Notes under the pieces: generated by a model
Told to the model about the DNA's origin: nothing
The model's input: only the letters and a program-made list of their open reading frames with translations
Database searches by the model: none
Origin: Thraustochytrium sp. TN22
Taxonomy: Eukaryota > Sar > Bigyra > Thraustochytrida > Thraustochytriidae
Direction: 5' to 3'
DNA: 64,000 nt
Assembly (NCBI GenBank): GCA_013306675.1
Contig: JABLUY010000041.1
Span: 62,001-126,000, forward strand
Part shown: positions 16,040 through 24,370 of the stretch, one piece after another
How the letters are laid out: every line of letters starts with the position of its first letter
Numbering within the stretch: the stretch's first letter is position 1
Program-made: the position numbers and the translations under genes

Positions 16040-18352
16040 ATGGGCAAGCCCCTGGCGATGTCGCCGGAGAAGGGCTTCACGTTCTGGCTGAACAACAGCG
16101 GGCAGCTGACGCGCAAGTACAACCCGCGCATGGGCGTCAAGGCGCTGGACAGCGCGTGGCGCGAGTTCACGAGCACGCTCGGCGGCCCGTGCAAGGTGCC
16201 GGCCATCGCGCTGGACGAGCGCGTCGCGCTCATGGCCAAGGCGTGCGACAGCGAGCAGAAGTGGTCGCCGGCGCTGTCGGCGCGGCTGTTCGCAGCGTGC
16301 GCGCGCGCCACGCGCAACGATGACCGCAGCGCGGCCAAGCGTGACGAGCTGCTGAACCTGGCGCTGCGCGTGGCGGCCAAGCACGAGCCGGAGCGCGTCG
16401 CGGACTGGTTGCGCTGGCGAATAGACACCAACTTCAAGGTCGGCCAGGGCATGGTCCGGGCGGCTCTGGCCGGGATCGCCGAATCGCGCGAGCCGCTCGG
16501 CCCGCAGCACAAGCGTGCGCTCCAGCTGCTCCAGGCGAACGGCGGCGTGGAGCTCTGGGGCTGGCAGCCGGGGGCCGGCACGCGCAAGCGCTCCGCCTGC
16601 CGCTACCTCGCCATGTCCAACGCACTGCAGGTGCTGCGCGACATGCCGGCCGACCTGGCCGCGGCCGCCGACCTGGCCGAGGGCCCGCAGCCGCGCGACT
16701 GGATCCCGGTGCTCCACCTCATGAGCCAGGAGCAGGACATGCCGGCCAAGGAGTTGCTTGACTTCCACGCCAAGACCATGCGCGGTTCTACGAACGCTCA
16801 CGTCGTCAAGGCGCTTCTGCAGGCCGTGGGCAAGGCCCGCCACGACCAGATGACTGCCGTCTACATCGCGCGTCTCGTCAGCGCGCCTTCCTTCGCGGAG
16901 CAGCAGGACGGCGACATTCAGGTGGGCCACATCAACATCTGCTTCGGCGGCGCCATCAACCGCCTCGCCTTTTGGCGCCCGCACGCGCGCACGCGCGTCC
17001 GCGACAAGCTGTCCTACCTCGCGCTCGTGCATGATGCCATCCAGGCCAACCCGCTGCTCGCGGCCGCCGCCGCCGCCAAGGACGACGCCTCTCAGGACCG
17101 CGCCATTGGCACCTCTGCCACCTTCTCCAACTACGACTCCCAGATGCTCATGACCTTTGTGCGCTGCTGCGGCACCGTCCAGGCCAAACTGCTTGCTGGC
17201 CACGCCCGCAACCTCTACCGCGACGCCGCGCAGACCTTCCTCATGGACCGCAACTTCTCGCCCACCGACATGGAGGCCATCTCTTTCCTGCACGCCATCG
17301 CCAATGTTCCCGGCCCCGTCGGGCACCTGCTGCCCGAGGTCCAGCCCTGGCTCGAGGAGAGCCGCTTCCTCAACGACAAGAACCTCAATCTCCTCCTCGC
17401 CTGTGTCAAGTTCGCGCGTGAGGTCGCTGTCAACCAGGGCCTGCAGTTCAACCTCGCCGAGAAGCGCCACCGCCCGGAGAACCTCGTCGCTATCGAGTAC
17501 GAGCTCAAGGCCGCCGTCGACTTCGCTCGCTACTGGGCCGAACAGGCGCGCCACCTCGTCAGCACGGGCGAGGCCGTCGCCTTCGTCGACGACATCGCCG
17601 TCGACGACCCGTCCGAGGACCCGGCCACGCGCCGTAACCGCCACCGCACCAAGGCGCGTGCGCAGTTCGTCCGCGAGGCGCTCGAGGACCCGTCCAAGGC
17701 CAAGAAGATGGTCATGCACAGCCTCGACCTCACCATGGTCGAGATGCTCCACCTCGTTGGCGACTGGGACGCCGCCGTCATCGCCATTCAGGCCAGCGAC
17801 TCCAACCTATGGACCTCGGCGCGCCTCTGGAACTCCTTCCTTACGTTCCACGCGCGCTTCTCTGGCGACTCCAAGGCCGCCGACGCCGTCGTCGAGCGTA
17901 TGGTTGAGTCTGGCGTCAGTCTCAATGCGACCACCCTCACCGCCTACGCTGCCTGCTACCTCGGCGAGCACGACATCTTCTACCTCGGCCCCGGCGGCGA
18001 CCGTGAGGGCGCGCCCGCCGAGGTCGTGCGCGATGCCATCGTCAAGATTGACGCTCTTTGCCGCCGCACCCGTACGGCGCCCTCGCCCAAGCTCCTGCAG
18101 CGCCTTGCCTACAACGTGCGCCGCGTTAAGCTCGGCGAGGAGAGCGAGGCCATCGTGCGCAAGATCGGCGCCGACTTTAACGTCGAGTACTGGGACACCT
18201 TTGTGCACGGCGTTGGCCGCGCCCAGTCGGGTCGCGTCCAGGATGACGACGATCTCGACGCGGACGACCTCCTCGACGACATCACTGACGACGATGACCT
18301 CATGACCGGTCGCAGCCGCACTAAGACCAAGACCTCTTCCACTTCGAGCTGA
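16040..18352 (+). CDS. Mitochondrial PPR-like helical-repeat protein, paralogue A
   Basis: At least 770 aa from the ATG at 16040. It is homologous along its length to the gene at 21428-23941: VADWLRWRIDT matches LDWLKWRISA, RDWIPVLHLMS matches RAWIPVLTLLN, and the C-terminal 130 residues align (LWNSFLTFHARFSGD with YNALMLFHSIFTGD, then an LGP/IGDGY..GAP block). The repeated helix pairs, with G-V-x-x-N-x-x-T-L-T near the end, are PPR-like, pointing to organelle RNA metabolism or a mitoribosomal role. An acidic DDDDLDADDLLDD tail is present. The 5' end is uncertain. The frame is open upstream with an ATG at 15629, but a good presequence (MLRAWRLGAARAPAPGPRAA) starts at 15903 in a different frame. 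It could join only through a 32-nt intron (15991-16022) or a sequence error. Confidence 0.8.
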   Translation: MGKPLAMSPEKGFTFWLNNSGQLTRKYNPRMGVKALDSAWREFTSTLGGPCKVPAIALDERVALMAKACDSEQKWSPALSARLFAACARATRNDDRSAAKRDELLNLALRVAAKHEPERVADWLRWRIDTNFKVGQGMVRAALAGIAESREPLGPQHKRALQLLQANGGVELWGWQPGAGTRKRSACRYLAMSNALQVLRDMPADLAAAADLAEGPQPRDWIPVLHLMSQEQDMPAKELLDFHAKTMRGSTNAHVVKALLQAVGKARHDQMTAVYIARLVSAPSFAEQQDGDIQVGHINICFGGAINRLAFWRPHARTRVRDKLSYLALVHDAIQANPLLAAAAAAKDDASQDRAIGTSATFSNYDSQMLMTFVRCCGTVQAKLLAGHARNLYRDAAQTFLMDRNFSPTDMEAISFLHAIANVPGPVGHLLPEVQPWLEESRFLNDKNLNLLLACVKFAREVAVNQGLQFNLAEKRHRPENLVAIEYELKAAVDFARYWAEQARHLVSTGEAVAFVDDIAVDDPSEDPATRRNRHRTKARAQFVREALEDPSKAKKMVMHSLDLTMVEMLHLVGDWDAAVIAIQASDSNLWTSARLWNSFLTFHARFSGDSKAADAVVERMVESGVSLNATTLTAYAACYLGEHDIFYLGPGGDREGAPAEVVRDAIVKIDALCRRTRTAPSPKLLQRLAYNVRRVKLGEESEAIVRKIGADFNVEYWDTFVHGVGRAQSGRVQDDDDLDADDLLDDITDDDDLMTGRSRTKTKTSSTSS

Positions 18353-19275
18353 TGTCTCATGCCCCACGCTCGGCGAGCAGACATTGGGAACCAGCGAGAG
18401 CGGTCCGCTTGCCGGCTGATGTAGACTTTCCAGCTCGAGCTGGGCGACATTTATGCGATCCGAGCGTCGTCGCGAGCAAGGCAGGGTAGCTAGGCCCTGC
18501 ACTGCGCGCTCTGTGAGAGACAGAGCGCCACTCCGACAGTCCCTTTCGGCGCATCATCTTGGGCCGCATCGTCATGCCAAGAAAAAAAGTAAAGAGGCTG
18601 GGCCCAAGCGGGAGCGCTCCAGTCCAATACCTCGATGGCCTGCGCCTGCCTCGGCTCCAGTCCGATACCTCGGAAGGCCTACGCCTGCCTCGGTTCCACC
18701 AAAGTTTCAGCCCAACCTTTCGCTTCGCCTCGGTCTCTCTCTCGAAGAGTAGAACATGCGGAGGTGGTAGTGCTTGCTGGTGGTGATGATGGTGGTAGTA
18801 GAGAAACAAATAAAGCAAACCTTGGAAAGACACAAGGCTGGCCAACCAGCCTGATCCTGGCCTGTGGCTGCAAGGACGCCCCCCAAAGGGCGCCCGCGCG
18901 ACTTGCGGCCAGAGGAAAAGCATTGCCAGCTTGACTTTGATCAGCCAACGTCCTTGCGACGCACGGGCGCTGTCCCCCATTCTCCGATCGACTTCGACTG
19001 GTCTGGTCTGGTGACAAGGAGCTGGGCGGCACTGGGGCCGAAAGGGAGGCGGCACTGCGGATCGCCGCGGCTGCCGGCGGGCGCGCGCGAGGAAGCGTGG
19101 AGAATGACGAGCACGAGATAAGTTACCATCGCGGCCTTGGTTTTCTGCGTGAATGCCTCCTCAGGCTGCCACCAAAAACTCGAAGCAAGCAAGGCAAGCT
19201 CCGGCCAGACAGACAGAACCGCAAAAGCGCGACGCGCGACGCGCGGCGCGGCGCGGCGCGGCGCTGGCCAGCAGG
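18353..19275. other. Intergenic region between PPR-like gene A and ataxin-10
   Basis: It has a 38-bp sequence repeated twice (about 18617-18692, CTCCAGTCCRATACCTCG start) and an AT-richer patch with CAAATAAAG near 18808 that could serve 3' end formation. The last part before 19276 is GC-rich. No supported gene. Confidence 0.5.
18617..18692. repeat. Two tandem copies of a 38-bp unit
   Basis: CTCCAGTCCAATACCTCG and CTCCAGTCCGATACCTCG begin 38 bases apart and are each followed by a similar CGCCTGCCTCGG segment. Confidence 0.7.
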
Positions 19276-20796
19276 ATGAGCGCGGCGCTGCGCGAAGCGT
19301 GGGCTGGCGGACCCGTGGCCGCGACGGCCGCCGTGGCGACGGCGCTGGGCGGCGGGCCGCCGCAAGAGGTGGCGGCGCGCTGGGTGGCGCAGGAGGACGA
19401 CTTCCTGGGCACCAGCTTCTGCGAGGGCGTGCGCGCGCTGTGCCTGCGCGTGAGGCGCAGCTGCGGCGAGGAGGTGGACGCGGAGGCCCTGGGGTGGGCC
19501 CAGGGCGCCGCCGACGCCGAGGTGGTGGCCGCGCTCACCGAGTGCGCCCGCGCCGTGCGCAACTTGTGCGTGGATGCCACGGCGCAGGAGACGCTCTTCC
19601 AGGGCCTGGCGCAGGACCTGCGCAAGGCACTGCGCGCGCTGCCTCGCCTCCACGAGAGCAGCCCGTTCCCGGCCTGGCAGGACGGAGTTCTGCTCCTGGC
19701 GCGCGTGCTGACACAGGCGCTCGCCAACCTGTGTGTGGGCCGCGCCGACCATGCCGAGGAGCTCTGGGCAGACGCCGCGCTGCTGGACGACGTCGCCGTC
19801 TGCATGCTTCTTGGTCTCTCGCGAACTGATCTCGCGCTGCTGCGCAACCTCGTCGGCCTCGTGTACGGGCTCGTGCTCGTGGACCGCGACTCACGCGCCG
19901 CCGCGCTCGTCGCGCACCACGCACTCCCGGTGCACCTGCTGCACGCCGCTGCGCTCGCGCTCTCGGCGCTCGAGCAGGCCGAACAGGCCGAACACGACGA
20001 GGCGGCCGTGGCGGCGGCCACTGACCTCCACGCGCACCTGGTCTGGCTCGTGGGCGAGGCAATAAACGCGGGCCAGGGCCGCGCTCTGGTGAACGCGGCG
20101 CAGCGCGACGCCGATCAAGTCGCGCAGCTCGAGCCCATCCTCGCCTCGCTCTGGCTCGGGCATCGCCTCGAAGAGGAAAAGACGCCCGAGGACTCGCGCC
20201 CTGAGGCGGACGCCGCCGGCATGGAGGCCAGCTTTGACGCGCTCGCGCGGTACTACCTGGCAGCCGCGGCCGCGCGCCAGGACGACCTCGAGCGTTCCCG
20301 CGCCGAGCAGCTTGCGCTGCGCGCGTTGGGATCCTACACACAGGACGACCGCATCTATGGCGCCGCGCCGGGCAAGCGCGACCTTCTGCACGGCGTGCTC
20401 GCGCAGCTCGACGTCGTGGCCCGCAACAAGGAGCTCGTTGACTTTGGCGTCCGCGTAGACCTCCTCCGCGTCATTGCCAACGCCTGCTACCGCCGCACCG
20501 TCAACCAGGATCACGTGCGCGACTTTCCGCAGGGCCTCTACATCGTGCTCAATCAGTGCAACGTCGATGAGAACAGCCCCTTCCTCCGCGAGTGGGGCAT
20601 CGTCGCCATTCGCAATCTCTGCGAGGGCAACGAGGAGAACCAGCGCGTCATCGCCGACCTCCGTGTTCAGGGCACTGTGCAGACCTCTCTCCTCGACAAG
20701 GCCGGTCTCCGCGTTGAGCTCGGCCCCGACGGCAAGCCCAAGGTCGTCCCCAACAAGGTTGGCGACGACGGTGCCCACGCCGATCATGAACCATGA
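19276..20796 (+). CDS. ATXN10: Ataxin-10 homologue
   Basis: A 506-aa armadillo-like helical protein. The C-terminal ataxin-10 domain is clear at about residues 385-475: LLRVIANACYRRTVNQDHVR, the following LNQCNVDENSPFLREWGIVA, then IRNLCEGNEENQRVI. These match the family pattern of K..L.R.I.N.CY....NQD..R followed by CN.DD.NPF.REWA..AIRN. The N-terminal half is a series of helices with an ARAVRNLCVD segment like an ARM repeat. Ataxin-10 acts in cytokinesis and ciliary or microtubule-linked signalling in animals and is conserved in fungi as Ctr86/Mmd1. The start at the ATG MSAALREAW is preferred; an in-frame ATG lies at 19153 but its extension is basic low-complexity sequence. The gene sits between two PPR-like paralogues on the same strand. 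Confidence 0.88.
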   Translation: MSAALREAWAGGPVAATAAVATALGGGPPQEVAARWVAQEDDFLGTSFCEGVRALCLRVRRSCGEEVDAEALGWAQGAADAEVVAALTECARAVRNLCVDATAQETLFQGLAQDLRKALRALPRLHESSPFPAWQDGVLLLARVLTQALANLCVGRADHAEELWADAALLDDVAVCMLLGLSRTDLALLRNLVGLVYGLVLVDRDSRAAALVAHHALPVHLLHAAALALSALEQAEQAEHDEAAVAAATDLHAHLVWLVGEAINAGQGRALVNAAQRDADQVAQLEPILASLWLGHRLEEEKTPEDSRPEADAAGMEASFDALARYYLAAAAARQDDLERSRAEQLALRALGSYTQDDRIYGAAPGKRDLLHGVLAQLDVVARNKELVDFGVRVDLLRVIANACYRRTVNQDHVRDFPQGLYIVLNQCNVDENSPFLREWGIVAIRNLCEGNEENQRVIADLRVQGTVQTSLLDKAGLRVELGPDGKPKVVPNKVGDDGAHADHEP

Positions 20797-21427
20797 CACA
20801 TTATTCGCCCCTCTTCCCCAAAAAGCATGTTCGCTGCACGGCAGCACCACACCTGAAATCGGGTTGAAGGCAACAAACAGGTCTGCCAGAAGCAACGACT
20901 TGAACGAGAGCAACAGATCGCACCTCAGCAAACCACTTGAATGCGCATCGCTCGCGGATAACTGACCAGCATCTGGATACGCCCAGCTCACCGACACGTG
21001 CAGGAAGAGCGCAAAGGGCAGCTGACCAGCGATCAGCAAACACGAGAGCACTTCCTGCACTCGCTTGATCAAGCTTGTTTCGCCAGCTGGTGAGACCACG
21101 TTACGAGGGTCGCAACCCTAGGCAAGCTAGCACTGCAGCCTCTACTAACGAAGTAGAGGCCTACTCTGTATCTCGCGACTACGACCTATGACGGCATCGC
21201 CTCTGAGTCTGACCAGAAGAAGCCCCGGCCCCGGCGCCGCGGTCGCGGTCGGAGTCCGCGCCGCCCGGCCCGGAGAACGATGTTCCCTGAACATGGCCTC
21301 GTTCCCCACCCGAAAGAACGTTCTTCGGGCTTTGGCTGCGCATGATGACTGTGAGCAGAGCTGCTGCGCGGGCGCGGGCGCGCGCGGAGGCAGCGGCGGC
21401 GCAGGAGTCCGGGCGGCGGGCGCGGCG
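20797..21427. other. Intergenic region between ataxin-10 and PPR-like gene B
   Basis: An 8-bp inverted repeat around a 5-base loop (CCTCTACT/AGTAGAGG) lies at 21139-21159, next to a GCTAGC block at 21126. The frame of the next gene is open from 21188 without a convincing earlier start. Confidence 0.5.
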
Positions 21428-23941
21428 ATGCTGCGCAGAGGGCGAGGCGGGCTGCGCGCGCTGGCCCCGCTGGCCCCGCTGGCGCGCGGGCTGGCGCAGG
21501 GCGCGCGCAACCGGGCGCGGGGCGGCGCGGATGGCGGCAAAATGCAGGCGCCGCAGCAGCAGGGGAAGCAGCAGCAGCAGGCGCGGGCGCAGGCCGGCGC
21601 GCGCGGGCGCGGCGGCAAGGGCCGGCAGAGCCGCGCCAAGAGCCCGCGCGACTTCATGGACCCGAAGCGGTCGCCGGACGTGCGACGCGACGACTGGTGG
21701 ATCAAGAAGATCCTGACTAGGCAGCACCCGTGGGAGCGGCTCGCGCCGGCCAGGAGCGACGTGAGCTTCTTCCAGCCGCGCGAGGCGGCGCTACCTGGGC
21801 TGCGCGCCTGGTGGGCGCAGACGCCGCGGCACCGCGGCACGCCAGAACTCACGCCGGAGGCCGTGCTGGAGAATCACGCCACGCGTGCGCGCAGGCTGGC
21901 GCTCATTGCCGGGGCCACGCGCAGGGAGAACGCAGAGGGTGTGGCACGCATGGCCATGGGCGCGTGCGCGCGCCTCTTTCAGCTGGCGCCCAAATCCGAC
22001 CTGACGCGCGCTGTGCACGACGAGGTGCTCTTTCTGTTGGGCCGGAGGTTACCCGCCCATGTGTTGGACTGGCTGAAGTGGCGCATCAGCGCGGACCGCG
22101 TGCCGGACGACTTCATGTACACGTCGGCCATGGCGGCCATCGTGTCGAGCCCGGATGCGCTCGTTAAGGGGCCCCTTGTCAAGGAGGGCGCGGCGGCCTG
22201 GCGCCAGGCTAACTTTGGCGGCTTCCACATGTCCCAACACATGCCGCTGATGCGTGCCGTGGAGGTGCACCGCCTACAGGCCATCGCCGCGGTGCTCAAT
22301 ACGCGCGCCACCGCTGCTGCCGCCGCCGCCGCCGCCTCCTCGTCCTCCTCATCGCCATCTTCGCCATCGTCCTCCGTAGCTGACCTGGAGCCGCGAGCCT
22401 GGATTCCTGTGCTGACCCTGCTCAACCGCACCAACACCATCGACACACTCACGCTCATCGACTTTTACCTCACTGCCATGAAGTCCAGCCTCTCCCTCGA
22501 CGTTCTGGAGACGCTCGTGCACGGCCTAAGCCGCCGCGATACGGACGCCACGCGCTCCAGGGCCTACTTGCTCGTGCAGGTGCTGCGCCGTCTCGAGTCC
22601 GAATGGAGCTTCGACCAGGAGCAGGCCGCGCAGGCCGGCGACTCTAACCGCGTCGATTCGCCAAGGTTCATCGCCGCGCGCGTACAAAACATCTACTCGG
22701 CCACCTTGCGCGCGCTTCGCGACTACGCGCCCACCAGCGCCGCCGGCCGCGAGTCCAAGCTCGATCTCCTCGCCGAGGTGGACGACCTTCTCTACCACAG
22801 CTCCTTCCTTCCGGAGCTCAAAATGTCGCCCACCACCTGGGACATCAGCACCGTGCCCCCTACCCTCGCCGAGACGTACGAGGACATGCAAAAGGTGCCG
22901 AACATTCTCACCATCGAGCTCCTGCGCGCCTACCTCTCCCTTGGCTCCAACATCAACACCAACGAGGTTGCCTCGGAGCGCCTGCGTTCGCTCACGCTCG
23001 TCATGCAGACTCACCCCGGGCTCGACATGTTGGGCAAGGAGATGCTCACGGCTCTGCACACCATCCGCCACTACCAGTGGAACAAGCTCGAGGTCGCGGC
23101 GCGCATCGATGAGTGGATCCGCGCCAACCCACGGTGCTCCAAGGAGGACCCACGCATAGCCATCGCGGCGCTTTGCATCGTGCGCGACGCGGCGCTTCAG
23201 CAGGGCAAGCGCATCGCACGCATCTCGCTCCTCGGGGCGCGCAACGCCGCCGAGGATACCCAGCTTCAGGAGGAGTGGTGTGAGTCCGCCGCCGAACTCG
23301 CTCAGCTCTGGCACTCGCGCGCATCCGCCCTGCTGCAGATCCACCCGCCCGTTCAGGGCGACAAGGATCAAGATCCCGACAGCAAGCGCGGCCACGGCCA
23401 GGACCAGGCCAGCGAGAGGCCAAAGCACACCGAGAGCCAGTTGCGAACGGCCAACTTCTGCTACATCGAGGCCATCCTCGGCCTAGGCCGCCTGCAAGAT
23501 GGCGTCGCCTTCATCGAGCAGAGAATGGGCGGTCTTCACGACCTCGACACCTACAATGCGCTCATGCTCTTCCACAGCATCTTCACGGGCGACCGGGCCG
23601 CGGCTGTCAGCCTCATCGCGGACATGCAGTCCAAGGGTGTCAAGCCCAACCATATCACGCTCACCAGCTTCCTGAGCACCTTTCTCGGCGTCTCCGACAA
23701 CCTCTACATCGGCGACGGCTACACGGGCGACGGCGCGCCGCGCGACATCACCATGGAGTGCATCGGCCATGTCCTCTCGCTCTGCGAGAATTACAAGATC
23801 CGCCCCACGCGCCGCGCCGTTGAGCGCCTTGTTTGGAACTGCAAGCGCTGCGGCCTCGAGTACGAGGAGATGCGCGTCAAGAAGCTTGCTGCGCGTCACA
23901 ACATCCCCATTTATGACGTGCCCTACCGTGGTAACGTCTGA
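21428..23941 (+). CDS. Mitochondrial PPR-like helical-repeat protein, paralogue B
   Basis: An 837-aa protein. The start at 21428 gives a strong presequence, MLRRGRGGLRALAPLAPLAR, without acidic residues. A low-complexity Gln/Arg/Lys linker follows, then a helical region with WWIKKILTRQHPWERL and a long array of helix pairs. PPR-like units are clearest near the end: YNALMLFHSIFTGDRAAAVS, IADMQSKGVKPNHITLTSFL and KIRPTRRAVERLVWNCKRCG. The homologue at 16040-18352 shares the same order of blocks, so the pair descends from an old duplication. A poly-Ala/poly-Ser insertion (about residues 295-318) is absent from paralogue A. A role in mitochondrial RNA processing or the mitoribosome is inferred from the fold and presequence only. 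Confidence 0.82.
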   Translation: MLRRGRGGLRALAPLAPLARGLAQGARNRARGGADGGKMQAPQQQGKQQQQARAQAGARGRGGKGRQSRAKSPRDFMDPKRSPDVRRDDWWIKKILTRQHPWERLAPARSDVSFFQPREAALPGLRAWWAQTPRHRGTPELTPEAVLENHATRARRLALIAGATRRENAEGVARMAMGACARLFQLAPKSDLTRAVHDEVLFLLGRRLPAHVLDWLKWRISADRVPDDFMYTSAMAAIVSSPDALVKGPLVKEGAAAWRQANFGGFHMSQHMPLMRAVEVHRLQAIAAVLNTRATAAAAAAAASSSSSSPSSPSSSVADLEPRAWIPVLTLLNRTNTIDTLTLIDFYLTAMKSSLSLDVLETLVHGLSRRDTDATRSRAYLLVQVLRRLESEWSFDQEQAAQAGDSNRVDSPRFIAARVQNIYSATLRALRDYAPTSAAGRESKLDLLAEVDDLLYHSSFLPELKMSPTTWDISTVPPTLAETYEDMQKVPNILTIELLRAYLSLGSNINTNEVASERLRSLTLVMQTHPGLDMLGKEMLTALHTIRHYQWNKLEVAARIDEWIRANPRCSKEDPRIAIAALCIVRDAALQQGKRIARISLLGARNAAEDTQLQEEWCESAAELAQLWHSRASALLQIHPPVQGDKDQDPDSKRGHGQDQASERPKHTESQLRTANFCYIEAILGLGRLQDGVAFIEQRMGGLHDLDTYNALMLFHSIFTGDRAAAVSLIADMQSKGVKPNHITLTSFLSTFLGVSDNLYIGDGYTGDGAPRDITMECIGHVLSLCENYKIRPTRRAVERLVWNCKRCGLEYEEMRVKKLAARHNIPIYDVPYRGNV

Positions 23942-24018
23942 GGGCCTATCTGGCTTGCCCGTTCGCGCGCCGCAACTACAGCCACAGGGACGGCCGATGT
24001 GCGGCGCGCTCTCTTCCA

Positions 24019-24056
24019 AGGTAGAGAGAGAGAGAAGGAGAGAGAGAGAGAGAAGG
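24019..24056. repeat. GA-rich microsatellite
   Basis: AGAGAGAGAG-type purine array, 3' of PPR-like gene B. A second one is at 24216-24270. Confidence 0.85.
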
Positions 24057-24108
24057 AAACGCAAAGAATGTGTAGGGACCCGCCAGGCGACAACGACTGC
24101 GGCAACGA

Positions 24109-24139
24109 CTCGCTCGCTCGCTCGCTCGCTCGCTCGCTC
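24109..24139. repeat. (CTCG)n tetranucleotide microsatellite
   Basis: Seven or more perfect CTCG units. Confidence 0.9.
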
Positions 24140-24215
24140 TTGACGAGAACGAAGGCGACAGGTGCATGCAGAAACGTTTTCGTTGGTGCCGGTTGTCCAA
24201 GACCACTTTCGATAC

Positions 24216-24235
24216 CAAGAGGGAGAGAGAGAGAA

Positions 24236-24267
<32 letters not shown>

Positions 24268-24270
24268 TCA
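24216..24270. repeat. GA-rich microsatellite
   Basis: Long GAGAGA/GAAAGA array, just before the 3' end of the coiled-coil gene. Confidence 0.85.
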
Positions 24271-24370
24271 GAGACACAGACAGGAGAAGATGAAGAGTTT
24301 AAAACCTCTTTTCTAGGCCGTAGTACACCAGGATGATGATCACATTTTGCGTCCAGTTTGCCCGGCTCTC

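Larger units (their letters stand above)
23942..24370. other. Convergent intergenic region with GA and CTCG microsatellites
   Basis: It holds GA-rich arrays at about 24019-24056 and 24216-24270 and a (CTCG)n array at 24109-24139. No coding signal. Confidence 0.7.

Noticed and set aside
15413-17752. 779-codon minus frame antisense to PPR-like gene A
   Set aside because: Composition-driven shadow; the + strand shows paralogy to another gene in the window.
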